The translations under genes were made by a program, and so were the position numbers. Below, in pieces: positions 7,744 to 16,166 of a DNA stretch of 64,000 nucleotides. Below the pieces are notes generated by a model. The model saw only the letters and a list, made by a program, of their open reading frames with translations. It searched no databases and was not told the origin of the DNA. Numbering within the stretch: position 1 is the first letter of the stretch; every line of letters begins with the position of its first letter. The DNA is from Thermoleophilum album (lineage in GTDB: Bacteria > Actinomycetota > Thermoleophilia > Solirubrobacterales > Thermoleophilaceae): the NCBI RefSeq assembly GCF_028867705.1, contig NZ_CP066171.1, forward strand, positions 744,001 to 808,000, in the 5' to 3' direction.

Positions 7744-8841
7744 ATGTTCGCGGGGAAATTCACGGCGCCCCCTAGGCGCACAAGACGACGGCCGCGGCTC
7801 TCGCCGATCGCCGCGACGCCGGGCTACGAGGAGCCCGAGATGGCGCGGCGGATCGCCAGCCTGATGCTTTTGGCCGGCGCGGTCACGGTGCTTTTGATCC
7901 TCCAAGCGCCGGACGTCGACCCGAGCGACCACGACGGCTTCCGTGTGATCGCGATCCTGGCTGCGCTCGGAGCGGCAGTGATCTGGTTCGGGCGTCTCGA
8001 GGGGCTCGCGGCGATTCTCGTCGGCGTCGTTTACGGCATCGGTCTTGTCAGCGCCGCCGTCTACGTCGCGAAACCGATCTCCGGGACCTCCTCCTTCTAT
8101 CTGTGGCCGCTGCTTTTCGGCGCCTACTTCTTGCGCTGGCGCTGGGTGGTCGCCATCGTCGCGCTCGCCTGGGCGAGCTTCGCGGGCGCGCTGGCGCTGC
8201 GTCCGGACATCGAGATGCGCGCAATTCTCTTCGTCGACACCGTCGTGACGGTGTCGGTAGCGGTCGCCGTGGTGGTGTACCTGCGCGAGCGGGTGGCCGA
8301 GCTCGTCGGGCACCTCCGCCGCAGCGCGATCACCGATCCGCTCACCGGGCTCGTCAACCGGCGCGGCTTCGAGGAGGCGCTGGAACGCGAGTTGGCGCGT
8401 GCCCAGCGCAGCGGTGCCCCGGTGGCGTTGGTCGTGTTCGATCTCGATCACTTCAAGCAGCTCAACGACACCCTCGGCCACGCCGCCGGCGACCGTGCGC
8501 TCGTGCAGTTCGCTCGCCTTTTGCGGCGCAGCGCGCGACGCGGCGACGTGCTCGCGCGGATCGGCGGTGAGGAGTTCGCGGCCGTTCTCTACGACGCTGA
8601 CGCCAACGACGCCCTGACCTTCGCCGAGCGCGTCGTCGCGCGCCAGCGCCAACTCGATCGCGAGACGCCGCTGACGGTGAGCGCGGGCGTGGCGGTCGGT
8701 CGCAGCCCCTATCCCACGCGCGACGAGATTTTCGACGCTGCCGATCGTGCCCTGTACGCGGCGAAGCGGGCGGGCCGGGCGCGGGCGCGGCTGGGCGAGG
8801 TACCCGCGAGAGCGACAGTCGCCACCAGCGGACCGGCCTGA
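7744..8841 (+). CDS. Membrane-bound diguanylate cyclase (GGDEF)
   Basis: A 365-residue protein that should make c-di-GMP from two GTP. The N-terminal half has about five or six membrane helices (MLLAGAVTVLLILQ, AILVGVVYGIGLVSAAVYV, VTVSVAVAVVVYL and others). A C-terminal GGDEF domain follows. DPLTGLVNRRGFE opens it, FDLDHFKQLND holds the metal site, and the active-site loop is GGEEF at about residues 274-278. An inhibitory I-site, RRGD, sits five residues before it (265-268), so product feedback is expected. The ATG at 7744 is preferred over a GTG at 7684. It lies just after the tRNA pair. It may supply c-di-GMP sensed by the MshEN-like protein encoded at 49.3-51.2 kb; that link is inference. 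Confidence 0.92.
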   Translation: MFAGKFTAPPRRTRRRPRLSPIAATPGYEEPEMARRIASLMLLAGAVTVLLILQAPDVDPSDHDGFRVIAILAALGAAVIWFGRLEGLAAILVGVVYGIGLVSAAVYVAKPISGTSSFYLWPLLFGAYFLRWRWVVAIVALAWASFAGALALRPDIEMRAILFVDTVVTVSVAVAVVVYLRERVAELVGHLRRSAITDPLTGLVNRRGFEEALERELARAQRSGAPVALVVFDLDHFKQLNDTLGHAAGDRALVQFARLLRRSARRGDVLARIGGEEFAAVLYDADANDALTFAERVVARQRQLDRETPLTVSAGVAVGRSPYPTRDEIFDAADRALYAAKRAGRARARLGEVPARATVATSGPA

Positions 8842-8985
8842 GGAGCGAACCGAGCCGGTGCTGTAGCGGGCGGTGCGCCGTCCGGCGGCGCGCCGGGACG
8901 GTCCGTCGCATTCGGCTGGCAAGGAGCTGGGAGCGTGTCGCGGGCCGGAACCGACCGCTATCCCAACCCCAGCAGGGGGATTTTG

Positions 8986-9004
8986 TTAGGTTTCCCTAAC
9001 CAAT
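8986..9004 (+). promoter_or_regulatory. Possible DtxR/IdeR-type iron box
   Basis: TTAGGTTTCCCTAACCAAT contains the inverted repeat GTTAGG/CCTAAC and matches 14 of 19 bases of the IdeR consensus as I recall it (TTAGGTTAGGCTAACCTAA). It overlaps the ATG of the epimerase gene at 9003. Iron control of this gene is a guess from one site. Confidence 0.4.
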
Positions 9005-10067
9005 GGAGCGCGTGACGGTAGGAGTCGAGTCCGGGCGAGCGGGGGTGTCGCCCCGGGGCTGGCGGAGTGGCGCGCGCCTGCGGGTGCTCGTTACGGGAGG
9101 GCTCGGCTTCGTGGGTTCCCACCTCTGCTTAACGCTCCGCGCTCGCGGCTTCGAGGTGACGGCGGTCGATTGCCTGCGCTCGTCGTACCTCCCGCCGGCG
9201 GGTCCCGCCGCGCTCGCGCGCTTCGCCGAACAGGACATCTGCGCTGTGCGCCTGCTCGACCTCGCCCGCTGCGACGTCGAGCGGCTCGTCGCAGGCCACG
9301 ACTGCGTCGTGCATCTCGCGGCGCTGCCGGGTGTGCGCCAGCGGGCGACGCTCGGCGAGCTCTGGCAGCAGAACGTCGCAGTCACGGCCGGCCTCGTCGC
9401 CGCGTGCGCGCGGCTCGGAAAAAGGATCGTCTTCGCCTCGAGCTCATCGGTCTACGGGGACGCCCCGGCTCTACCGACGCCAGAGGACGCTCCGCTCGCA
9501 CCCCAAGGGCTCTACGCCGCCAGCAAGGCGGCCGCCGAAGGTGTCTGTCGCCAGCTTCACCGTTCGCGCGGCGCCGACGTCGTGATCGTCCGTTTGTTTA
9601 CCGTGTTCGGACCCGGGCAGCGACCCGACATGGCGATCTCGCGCTGGATCGCCGCTCTGCTGCGTGACGAGCCGTTGCCGTGGAGCGCACCTTCGGGAGC
9701 GCGCCGCGAGCTCACGGTCGTCGAGGACGCTTGCGAAGGCATCGCGGCAGCGCTCGAACGCGGAGTAGCGGGCCGCACCTACAACATCCCGGGGTGCGGG
9801 TCCGTGGCGCTCGAGGATCTCGTGCCCGCACTCGAGCGACTGACTGGTCGCAAGGCCCGCACCGCCGCTCGCGAACAGCACCCTGCCGACGTTCTCGCTA
9901 CCGCCGCCTGCGGCGAGCGCGCACGACTCGAGCTCGGTTTCGCTCCGCGGCGATCGCTGCTCGACGGCTTGGCGCGCCAAGTCGAGGCGATGGCCGCAGA
10001 CCTCGCCGCCGGCGCCCGGAGTCGGCGCCAGCGGCTGCCGCTCTCGCCCACCCCGGCGGTCGCCTAG
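9003..10067 (+). CDS. NAD-dependent epimerase/dehydratase (sugar-nucleotide type)
   Basis: A 354-residue extended short-chain dehydrogenase of the GalE/UDP-glucose-epimerase group. The nucleotide-binding motif TGGLGFVG lies near residue 31, SSSSVYGDAP follows, and the catalytic YAASK comes at about residue 170. The substrate-loop RLFTVFGPGQRPDMAISRWI and the REL...VVEDACEGI segment are typical of UDP-glucuronate or UDP-glucose epimerases. The ATG at 9003 adds about 26 residues before the Rossmann fold; a GTG at 9012 or later is also possible because a palindromic box covers 9003. No glycosyltransferase lies nearby, so the sugar is unknown. Confidence 0.88.
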   Translation: MERVTVGVESGRAGVSPRGWRSGARLRVLVTGGLGFVGSHLCLTLRARGFEVTAVDCLRSSYLPPAGPAALARFAEQDICAVRLLDLARCDVERLVAGHDCVVHLAALPGVRQRATLGELWQQNVAVTAGLVAACARLGKRIVFASSSSVYGDAPALPTPEDAPLAPQGLYAASKAAAEGVCRQLHRSRGADVVIVRLFTVFGPGQRPDMAISRWIAALLRDEPLPWSAPSGARRELTVVEDACEGIAAALERGVAGRTYNIPGCGSVALEDLVPALERLTGRKARTAAREQHPADVLATAACGERARLELGFAPRRSLLDGLARQVEAMAADLAAGARSRRQRLPLSPTPAVA

Positions 10068-10109
10068 CGCCGGTCCCCACGCACGGCCGACGCTGCAGCG
10101 ACAGCAGCT

Positions 10110-10130
10110 AAATGAGAATCATTCTCATTT
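10110..10130. promoter_or_regulatory. Fur/Zur box
   Basis: A perfect inverted repeat, AAATGAGAAT and ATTCTCATTT around a single C, closely resembles actinobacterial Zur boxes (core TGAAAATCATTTTCA). It sits immediately before the metal-binding lipoprotein gene, and a Fur-family gene lies convergent just downstream. Repression of the transporter gene when metal is plentiful is the natural reading. Confidence 0.8.
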
Positions 10131-10138
10131 GCGCTAGA

Positions 10139-11170
10139 GTGACGCGCGTGTTCGCGCATCGATCGCTCTCGAGTTCTCCGTTCGTCCACAAGCGAGCGCG
10201 CTGGCGCCGCGCCCTCCTACCGCTGACAGCCACCCTCGTGATCGTCGCCGGCGGCTGCGCGGGAGGTGGCGAGGGTGCGGGCGAGGGAGCATCCCCTCGC
10301 AGCGGGAAAGCGGCCAGCGCCCAAGTTGTCGCTACAACCGCGGTCGGCGCCGACATCGCCCGCCACGTGCTCCCGTCGAACGTCGCGGTGCGCACGATCA
10401 TGGGTGCGGGCAGCGACCCGCACCACTTCGAACCGAAGCCGAGCGATGCGCGGGCACTAGCCGGCGCCGATCTCGTGGTGCGCTCGGGAGGCGACATCGA
10501 TCAGTGGGTGACACGCCTCCCCGGCTACGACGCGCAGCGTGCAGTCGACCTGGGTGCGGCCGCGGGCCTCGTCGGAGGCGACCCGCACTGGTGGCACGAC
10601 CCGCGCCGCGCCGCGCGCGCGGCGCGGGCGCTGGCGCTTCGTGCCGCCGAGCTGGGGGTGGCGCAGCGGGGAACGCTCGAAGGCCGCGCTGCCGCCTTCG
10701 CCGCCGCGCTCGGCCGCCTGTCTGCCGCCGTACGCGGCTGCATCGACCGGCTGCCGGTCCCTCGTCGCCAGCTCGTGACGACGCACCGCTCGCTCCAGTA
10801 CTTCGCGCGCCGCTTCGGTCTCGTCGAGGTGGGAGCCGTGATCCCCTCGCTCTCGACCGAGGCCGAGCCCTCGCCGCGTGACATCCAGCGCCTTGCTGCC
10901 GAGATGCGGCGACGTCGCGTGCCCGCCGTTTTCCCCGAGCACGGCTCCTCGGACCGGCTCGAGCGTGCGCTGGTGCGCGCCAGCGGAGCGCGGCTCGGGG
11001 AACCGCTCTACACCGATTCGCTTGCGCCGAGCGGTCGCGCCGCCAGCTACCTGGGCATGTTGGCGAGCAACGCCGACGCCGTCGTGCGCGGCCTCAGCGG
11101 CGGGCGCTTCGGCTGTCGCGCGGCGCTAGCGAGCGCGGCAGGCAGTCCGGACAGAGCCCGCGCAGGGTGA
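10139..11170 (+). CDS. znuA: Zinc/manganese ABC transporter substrate-binding lipoprotein
   Basis: A cluster A-1 (ZnuA/TroA) solute-binding protein of about 343 residues. It has an N-terminal hydrophobic signal ending in IVAGGC, a lipobox-like cysteine. Metal-ligand positions are visible as PHHFEPKPSD, DPHWWHDP, TTHRSLQYFARRF and FPEHGSS. The short His-rich loop of many ZnuA proteins is nearly absent. An ATG at 10112 lies inside the Zur box, so a GTG at 10139 (or 10148) is taken as the start. No ABC ATPase or permease gene is adjacent, so the rest of the transporter must be elsewhere. The last 77 bases overlap the convergent Fur-family gene. Confidence 0.88.
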   Translation: MTRVFAHRSLSSSPFVHKRARWRRALLPLTATLVIVAGGCAGGGEGAGEGASPRSGKAASAQVVATTAVGADIARHVLPSNVAVRTIMGAGSDPHHFEPKPSDARALAGADLVVRSGGDIDQWVTRLPGYDAQRAVDLGAAAGLVGGDPHWWHDPRRAARAARALALRAAELGVAQRGTLEGRAAAFAAALGRLSAAVRGCIDRLPVPRRQLVTTHRSLQYFARRFGLVEVGAVIPSLSTEAEPSPRDIQRLAAEMRRRRVPAVFPEHGSSDRLERALVRASGARLGEPLYTDSLAPSGRAASYLGMLASNADAVVRGLSGGRFGCRAALASAAGSPDRARAG

Positions 11171-11576
11171 CGTCGTGGTCGTCGACGGCGAAGGCGAGCC
11201 GCTCCGCCAGCTGCGCTAGGACGCGCTCGAGCTCGGGGTCCTCGAACGTCTCGACGTTGCCGCAGTTGCCGCAGACGGTGTGATGATGGTGGCTGCCGTC
11301 GGGCGCCGCCGGCTCGAAGCGACTGCTGCGTTCACCTGGCGCACCGATGCTGCGCACTAGACCGAGCTCGGCGAGCAGCTCGAGCGTCCTGTAGACGCTC
11401 GCAACGCCGATCCGCACACCGAGCTCCTCGACCGCGTCGCGGATCTCGCGCGCGCTCGCGCCACACTCGCGACGGGCGAGCGCGGCGACGACGGCGCGCC
11501 GTGCGCGCGACTCTCTGAACCCCGCTTCGCGTAGGCGGGCTAGCGCATGGGACTCCCACTCCGGCGGCGCGCCCAT
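11094..11576 (-). CDS. Fur-family metal-responsive repressor (Zur-like)
   Basis: A 160-residue Fur-family regulator. The N-terminal winged helix includes FRESRARRAVVAALARR and the recognition helix region VASVYRTLELLAELGLV. The C-terminal metal domain has HHHHTVCGNCG and a final CPDC, the two pairs of cysteines that hold structural zinc. The Fur/Zur box before the neighbouring ZnuA-like gene suggests that this protein is its repressor and senses zinc; manganese or iron cannot be excluded. The ATG at 11576 is preferred over upstream in-frame starts that lack family-like sequence. Its 3' end overlaps the convergent lipoprotein gene by 77 bases. Confidence 0.88.
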   Translation of the reverse strand: MGAPPEWESHALARLREAGFRESRARRAVVAALARRECGASAREIRDAVEELGVRIGVASVYRTLELLAELGLVRSIGAPGERSSRFEPAAPDGSHHHHTVCGNCGNVETFEDPELERVLAQLAERLAFAVDDHDVTLRGLCPDCLPRSLAPRDSRSARR

Positions 11577-11676
11577 GTCCGTAACGTTAGTGCGCGTGAC
11601 GCTCGCGCCCGGTAGGCGACCCCGAGCAGGGTTGCGCGGTCTTGCGGCGATCGCTGTACCCGCCCGCTTGCAGCAC

Positions 11677-11702
11677 AAAAAAGGGGCGGCTTGCGCCGCC
11701 CC
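11677..11702 (-). terminator. Rho-independent terminator of the superoxide dismutase gene
   Basis: On the minus strand GGGGCGGC-GCAA-GCCGCCCC is followed by a run of six T. It begins 24 bases after the superoxide dismutase stop codon. It also separates that gene from the Fur-family gene downstream. Confidence 0.88.
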
Positions 11703-11725
11703 TGACGCTTGGAGCGCCTAGTCGG

Positions 11726-12334
11726 TCAGCGCGCCACGCGCGCGAAGTCCTCGGCGACCTTCTTCCAGTTGACCACGTTCCACCACGCGTCGATGTAGTC
11801 GGGACGCCGGTTGCGGTACTTCAGGTAGTAGGCGTGCTCCCAGACGTCGACGCCAAGCAGCGGCGTCTTGCCGTCCGAGAGCGGGTTGTCCTGGTTGGGC
11901 GTGGAGACGATCGCAAGGCCCGATCCGTCCCACACGAGCCACGCCCAGCCGCTTCCGAACTGGTTGACGCCGGCTTCCTTGAACTTCGCTTTGAAGTCGG
12001 CAAACGACCCGAAGGTCGACTGGATCGCCTCGGCGAGCGCGCCCTCGGGCTCGCCGCCGCCGTCAGGCGACATCCACTCCCAGAACAGCGTGTGGTTGAG
12101 GTGGCCGCCGCCGTTGTTGCGCACGGCGGTGCGCACGTTCTCGGGCACCTGAGAGAGGTTGCGGATCACCTCTTCGATCGGTTTGTCCGCCCACTCGGTG
12201 CCCTCGAGCGCCGCGTTGACCTTGTCGACGTACGCCTGGTGGTGCTTGTCGTGGTGCAGCCGCATCGTCTCCTCGTCGATGTGCGGCTCGAGCGCGGCGT
12301 AGTCGTAGGGAAGGGGTGGCACCTCGTAAGCCAA
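11726..12334 (-). CDS. sodA: Superoxide dismutase, Fe/Mn type
   Basis: A 202-residue iron/manganese superoxide dismutase that converts superoxide to peroxide and oxygen. The start is a TTG at 12334: AAAGGAGG lies five bases before it and the protein then begins (M)[11 protein letters not shown], the family N-terminus. Metal ligands are visible as H27 (HHDKHH), the His of [10 protein letters not shown], and the Asp and His of [11 protein letters not shown]. Upstream open frame is only tRNA and intergenic sequence. It ends at a strong terminator. Neighbouring metal-regulator genes make regulation by metal plausible, but no box is seen directly upstream. Confidence 0.95.
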   Translation of the reverse strand: MAYEVPPLPYDYAALEPHIDEETMRLHHDKHHQAYVDKVNAALEGTEWADKPIEEVIRNLSQVPENVRTAVRNNGGGHLNHTLFWEWMSPDGGGEPEGALAEAIQSTFGSFADFKAKFKEAGVNQFGSGWAWLVWDGSGLAIVSTPNQDNPLSDGKTPLLGVDVWEHAYYLKYRNRRPDYIDAWWNVVNWKKVAEDFARVAR

Positions 12335-12382
12335 TGCAGCCTCCTTTCGGCCTTGGACGATCGCGAACGAGCGGGCTCGAAC

Positions 12383-12442
12383 TGTATGCGATCGCGACCG
12401 CGCCGACGCGCGTGTATGCGATCGCGACCGCGTCGACGCGCC
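12383..12442. repeat. Two tandem copies of a 30-base repeat
   Basis: Bases 12383-12412 and 12413-12442 are near-identical (two differences). Each begins TGTATGCGATCGCGACCGCG and contains the palindrome GCGATCGC. They lie upstream of superoxide dismutase and before tRNA-Leu. This may be a duplicated operator or a replication slip; no function is evident. Confidence 0.7.
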
Positions 12443-12474
12443 GCAAGCGGCGCTAACTTTTATCGCCGCACCGC

Positions 12475-12558
12475 GCGGATGTGGTGGAACTGGTAGACAC
12501 GCGGTCCTCAGGAGGCCGTGGGCGAAAGCCCGTGGGGGTTCGAATCCCTCCATCCGCA
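12475..12558 (+). tRNA. tRNA-Leu (CAG)
   Basis: An 84-nucleotide class II tRNA. The acceptor stem GCGGATG pairs with CATCCGC and the discriminator is A. The anticodon loop CTCAGGA gives CAG. The long variable arm is GTGGGCGAAAGCCCGT and the T-arm GGGGTTCGAATCCCT. It is the third Leu isoacceptor gene in the window. Confidence 0.95.
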
Positions 12559-12718
12559 CTGGTTTAGGCTTAGGTCGAGGCTGGCGCGGGCGATCCAAAC
12601 GGCTCGCGGCCGCGTGTTCGTGGCCACGCCACGACCCCATGTAGAGCGGCCCCCGCCCTGCGCTTCGACCGTCTGGCGTACCGGTCGCGTGCGGACGCGC
12701 GCTTGTCTGTTGTTCGCG

Positions 12719-13582
12719 ATGGTAGGCGACGCCTGGGTGCACGCTGTGCGCAGCGACGAGCGCGAGCTGCTGGTAGCCGCGCTGTCGGCGTTCGGGTATC
12801 ACTGTCGCCCGCTGGTCGCCCAGGGCTTCGCTGTTCTGGACGGCAACGACCCGCCCTTACAGGCGGGCGCGGCGTCGGCTGGCGAGTACGGCCGAGCCGG
12901 CGACCGTGTACCAGCGCTCGTAGCCGTCGCCATCGAGCGCGACCGGGAACCGTCGGAGCGCCTTGTTCGCACCGCCACGCGAGCGCAAGCCGCCGGTGCG
13001 GCGGTGGTCGCTGTCGCTGACCCTACGAGCGAGAGCCGGCTCGCGCTCGCCTGCGACGAGCTCGTAGTGCGGCCCTACGGACTCGCCGAGCTCGAGCTGC
13101 GCATCGCTCGTGCCTTGCGCGCCGCGAAACACCGCGCTGGTGTCAGCACGTCGGAGACGGAAGATGGCGCGGGGAGCATCGGTCGCGCTACCGGACCCGG
13201 CGGTGGCAACACGCTGCGGTGGGGGAGCGTCGAGCTCGACCTCGCTGCCCGCCGCTGCAGCGTCGAGGGGCGCGAGGTCGCCCTCACGCGCCTCGAGTTC
13301 GACCTCCTAGCCCACCTGGTCGCCAACTCGCGGCGCGTGCACTCCCGCGCGGGCCTGCTGCTGGCGGTGTGGGGATGCCAGGAGCCTGCCGGTGAGCGCG
13401 CCGTCGACGTGTGCGTGCAGCGCCTGCGGCGCAAGCTCGGCCCCGCCGGTCGCCACCTGATCGAGACCGTGCGCGGTGTCGGCTACAGGGTGGCGCCGGC
13501 GGGGCCGAGCCGTGCCGCTCACACGGTCGCCTCCGCCGCGATGCTCGGTACACGGCCGACGGCGAAGGAACGCCGCAGGTAG
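12719..13582 (+). CDS. Orphan OmpR-type regulator with degenerate receiver
   Basis: A 287-residue protein. Residues 1-140 look like a receiver fold that lacks the usual acidic pocket and phospho-acceptor Asp; instead it reads [18 protein letters not shown]. The C-terminal 100 residues are a clear OmpR winged helix ([46 protein letters not shown]). No histidine kinase is adjacent. This architecture resembles GlnR, the orphan nitrogen regulator of actinobacteria, and the neighbour is a nitrate transporter, so nitrogen control is a reasonable guess. The ATG at 12719 is chosen because longer readings enter the tRNA-Leu gene. Its last 64 bases overlap the convergent narK gene. Confidence 0.8.
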   Translation: MVGDAWVHAVRSDERELLVAALSAFGYHCRPLVAQGFAVLDGNDPPLQAGAASAGEYGRAGDRVPALVAVAIERDREPSERLVRTATRAQAAGAAVVAVADPTSESRLALACDELVVRPYGLAELELRIARALRAAKHRAGVSTSETEDGAGSIGRATGPGGGNTLRWGSVELDLAARRCSVEGREVALTRLEFDLLAHLVANSRRVHSRAGLLLAVWGCQEPAGERAVDVCVQRLRRKLGPAGRHLIETVRGVGYRVAPAGPSRAAHTVASAAMLGTRPTAKERRR

Positions 13583-15108
13583 AAGAACCACGTCATCGCC
13601 GCGAAGACGGCGTAGCCGGCGCAGAAGACCGCTAGCGCCGGGATTGCCCAGTCGGCGTTGGCTTCCGCGATGCGCAGCTTTTCGGCGACCGTGTCGGCTT
13701 GCTTCATCGCGGCCGACACGCCCAAGCTCGCCTGGCGGAACACCAGCTGGATCAGGAAGCCGCCGAACGCGCCCACCGCGCCGGCGATGCCGATCACGGC
13801 GGCGGCGCGACGCTTGAACTCGTTTCGAACCGCGCTCTCGCTCTGTCCCGAGCTGCGCGCGTGGCGGCGCCCGAGCGTGGCGAAGATCGCCGGGATCATG
13901 CGGTAGGTCGAGCCGTTGCCCATGCCCGACAGCGTGAAGATCACGAGGTACGAGCCAAGGAAGAGCGGGAAGCTGCGGCTAGCGATCCCGGCGATCGCTA
14001 GCAGTGTGAAAGCGCCCATCCCGAGGAAACAGGCGAGCGTCACGCGCGCGCCACCCCACCTGTCGGAGAGCCAGCCGCCGAACGGACGCGACACCGAGCC
14101 CACAAGGGCGCCGAGGAAAGCGAGACCGCCCAGGTAGGTGGCGATGAACGGGTTCTCGGCCAGGAACTCAGGGAAGGTGTTCTTGATGACGAGCGGCAGC
14201 GAGAACGAGTAGCCGATGAAGGACCCGAAGGTGCCGATGTAGAGGATCGACATGATCAGCGTGTGCGGCTCCGTGAGCGCCTGCACGTAGCTGCGGCGGT
14301 CGGTGCGCGCATCGGCGATGCTGTCCATGAACAGCAGCGCACAAAGCGCCGCTACGACCAACAGCGGAACCCACATCCAGCCGGCGTAGGCGAGCTTGAC
14401 CTCGTGCACAGGATCGGCGAGCTCGGCTGCCGGCACGCCGATCACGATTACCAGCGGAACTACGAGCTGGGTGACGGCGACGCCCAGATTGCCGCCGGCG
14501 GCGTTGAGACCTAGAGGCAGGCCCTTCTTTCCGTCGGGATAGAAGAACGAGATGTTGGCCATCGACGAGGAGAAGTTGCCGCCGCCGAGGCCGGCGCTCG
14601 CGGCGCAGGCGAGCAAGATCCAGAACTGCGTGTCCGGGGCCTGTGCCGCGAGCCAGCCGCTCGGTACGACGAGCGCCACCGCCAGCGCCGGGATCAGCAA
14701 CAGGGCCGCGCTCGCGAACGTCCAGAGCCGCCCGCCGAAACGGGCGACCGCGAACGTGTACGGGATGCGGAGGAAGCTGCCGACGAGGTTCGGCACAGCG
14801 GTAAGCCAGAACTGCTCGGCAAGCGTGACGTCGATGCCCGCGTTCGGGAGGTTGACGACGAGGATCGTCCAGAGCACCCAGATGCTGAACCCGAGGTGCT
14901 CGGCGAAGATCGAGAACACGAGGTTCTTGCGCGCGATGCGCTTGCCAGCGATCGCCCAGAAGCGCTCGTCTTCGGGCTGCCAATAGTGCAGCCAGCGGCC
15001 GCGCAGCCAGTTTTTGCGTAGCTCGGCTGCCCGCGTTGCGACCGCGGCGTCGCGCGCTCCTGGCGAGGCAGTAGACCGGTTGGCCTGCGCTTGCGGGACC
15101 GCTTTCAT
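13519..15108 (-). CDS. narK: Nitrate/nitrite transporter, NarK type (major facilitator)
   Basis: A 529-residue major facilitator protein with about 12 membrane helices. The nitrate signature region is visible as SAGLGGGNFSSSMANISFFY with PDGKKGLPLGLNAAGGN, and a second copy reads TLSGMGNGSTYRMIPAIF. These Gly-rich helices and the adjacent Arg mark NarK/NasA proteins, which exchange nitrate for nitrite or import nitrate with protons. The ATG at 15108 follows AAGGGGG by six bases. The hydrophilic insert RRHARSSGQSESAVRNEFK between helices is typical of one NarK branch. No nitrate reductase gene lies in the window. It overlaps the convergent OmpR-type regulator by 64 bases. Confidence 0.93.
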   Translation of the reverse strand: MKAVPQAQANRSTASPGARDAAVATRAAELRKNWLRGRWLHYWQPEDERFWAIAGKRIARKNLVFSIFAEHLGFSIWVLWTILVVNLPNAGIDVTLAEQFWLTAVPNLVGSFLRIPYTFAVARFGGRLWTFASAALLLIPALAVALVVPSGWLAAQAPDTQFWILLACAASAGLGGGNFSSSMANISFFYPDGKKGLPLGLNAAGGNLGVAVTQLVVPLVIVIGVPAAELADPVHEVKLAYAGWMWVPLLVVAALCALLFMDSIADARTDRRSYVQALTEPHTLIMSILYIGTFGSFIGYSFSLPLVIKNTFPEFLAENPFIATYLGGLAFLGALVGSVSRPFGGWLSDRWGGARVTLACFLGMGAFTLLAIAGIASRSFPLFLGSYLVIFTLSGMGNGSTYRMIPAIFATLGRRHARSSGQSESAVRNEFKRRAAAVIGIAGAVGAFGGFLIQLVFRQASLGVSAAMKQADTVAEKLRIAEANADWAIPALAVFCAGYAVFAAMTWFFYLRRSFAVGRVPSIAAEATV

Positions 15109-15428
15109 CCACAACCCCCTTGGTGTCGGAACCGATCACGCTGCGGCCGTCGCGGCGAGGGGAGCGGCGACGCCCCGCGACCCGCGCCCGACCGCTTTGG
15201 CCGCTGCGGCCGATCATGCGCGGCGGGTGTTTCATGCGCGTTCCGCGCGTGTTGCAATTCCGTTACAGCCGCGGCAGTGCGTGTCGCGGGGGTGCTAGCT
15301 AGCTAGCTAGCTAGCCTCACCACCACCACCGGGTGGGGAACGCGCCTACCCGCGCTCGCGCCGGATCGGTGTCGCGCGAAGCGGGCCTGTGCGGGGAAAG
15401 GCGCGCTGTGGCGGAGCGAGCGTCGCGC
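15109..15428. other. Intergenic region upstream of narK, no gene seen
   Basis: About 320 bases hold the narK upstream region, a GCTA microsatellite and a short run of CACCAC repeats. I see no credible reading frame and no confident promoter. Any narK promoter must read leftward from here. Confidence 0.5.
15294..15315. repeat. GCTA tetranucleotide microsatellite
   Basis: Five and a half copies of GCTA in a row, followed by CTCACCACCACCACCGGGTGG. It holds five CTAG sites, a tetranucleotide usually avoided in bacterial DNA. It may vary in copy number by slippage. Confidence 0.85.
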
Positions 15429-16166
15429 CTAGGTGCCGGCGGTCTGCTCGGCGCCCTTGCGCTGGCGGCCGCCGCGCTGGGGGACGGTGCCGAAGACCAC
15501 GTCCCACCAGGGCGCGCTGATGCCGTAGCCGCGCGTGGCGTCCTGGAAGTGGTGGCGCATGTGCAGCTCGCGCAAGAGACGCATCAGTCGCGTCCGCGGC
15601 CGGTGATGGTGGACGCTGTAGTGGATCATGTCGTAGAGCAGGTAGCCGCCGTAGAACCCGGCGCCAAAAAAGTAGGCGTGCGGCGTGCCGATGACAGCGT
15701 CGAACCCCAGCCAGAAAAGCAGCGCCAGCGGCACGCTCACCGATGGCGGCATCACGAGCCGCTTGGGATCGTTCGGGTAGTCGTGGTGAACACCGTGAAT
15801 GATCCAGTGCAGGCGTGCGCCGAAGCCGCGCTCGGGCTCGAAGTGGAAGACAGCGCGGTGGATCCAGTACTCGCAGAACGTCCAGAACGCGTAGCCCCCG
15901 GCGACCAGCGCGAGTGCAGCGAGCGGCGCTACACCGCCATCGATCCCGAGGTACAGAAGCGCGAGCACGACCGGTCCGAAGATCACGACCGGCACGGCCG
16001 GATGCACCCGCGAGAGGAACTCGAGCAAGTCGTTCTCAAACATGCGCGGTGTCGCGCGCAGCTGGTCGACGCTACCGGCGTAGCGTCGCGGCCGTGCGCC
16101 CGTAGGGGCAGCGGTATGTCGCGCCGACGTTGCGGAGCTCTCGGGCGTTGACGTTCGACCTGCCAC
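15429..16166 (-). CDS. Fatty-acid hydroxylase/sterol-desaturase family membrane protein
   Basis: A 245-residue di-iron membrane hydroxylase. The conserved histidine clusters are all present: HRAVFHFE, HGVHHDYPND, HYSVHHH and HMRHHF. They are separated by membrane helices such as PVVIFGPVVLALLYLGI and SVPLALLFWLGFDAVIG. The order and the DYPNDPKRLVMPP segment resemble fatty acid 2-hydroxylase (Scs7/FA2H) without its cytochrome b5 domain. The GTG at 16166 is chosen because GAAGGAGGG lies five bases upstream; an ATG at 16043 is the alternative and would lose about 40 residues before the first helix. The product is probably a hydroxylated membrane lipid. Confidence 0.87.
   Translation of the reverse strand: MAGRTSTPESSATSARHTAAPTGARPRRYAGSVDQLRATPRMFENDLLEFLSRVHPAVPVVIFGPVVLALLYLGIDGGVAPLAALALVAGGYAFWTFCEYWIHRAVFHFEPERGFGARLHWIIHGVHHDYPNDPKRLVMPPSVSVPLALLFWLGFDAVIGTPHAYFFGAGFYGGYLLYDMIHYSVHHHRPRTRLMRLLRELHMRHHFQDATRGYGISAPWWDVVFGTVPQRGGRQRKGAEQTAGT

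Noticed and set aside
7477-8922. 481-codon open frame on the minus strand
   Set aside because: Covers two tRNA genes and the diguanylate cyclase in antisense; no family features.
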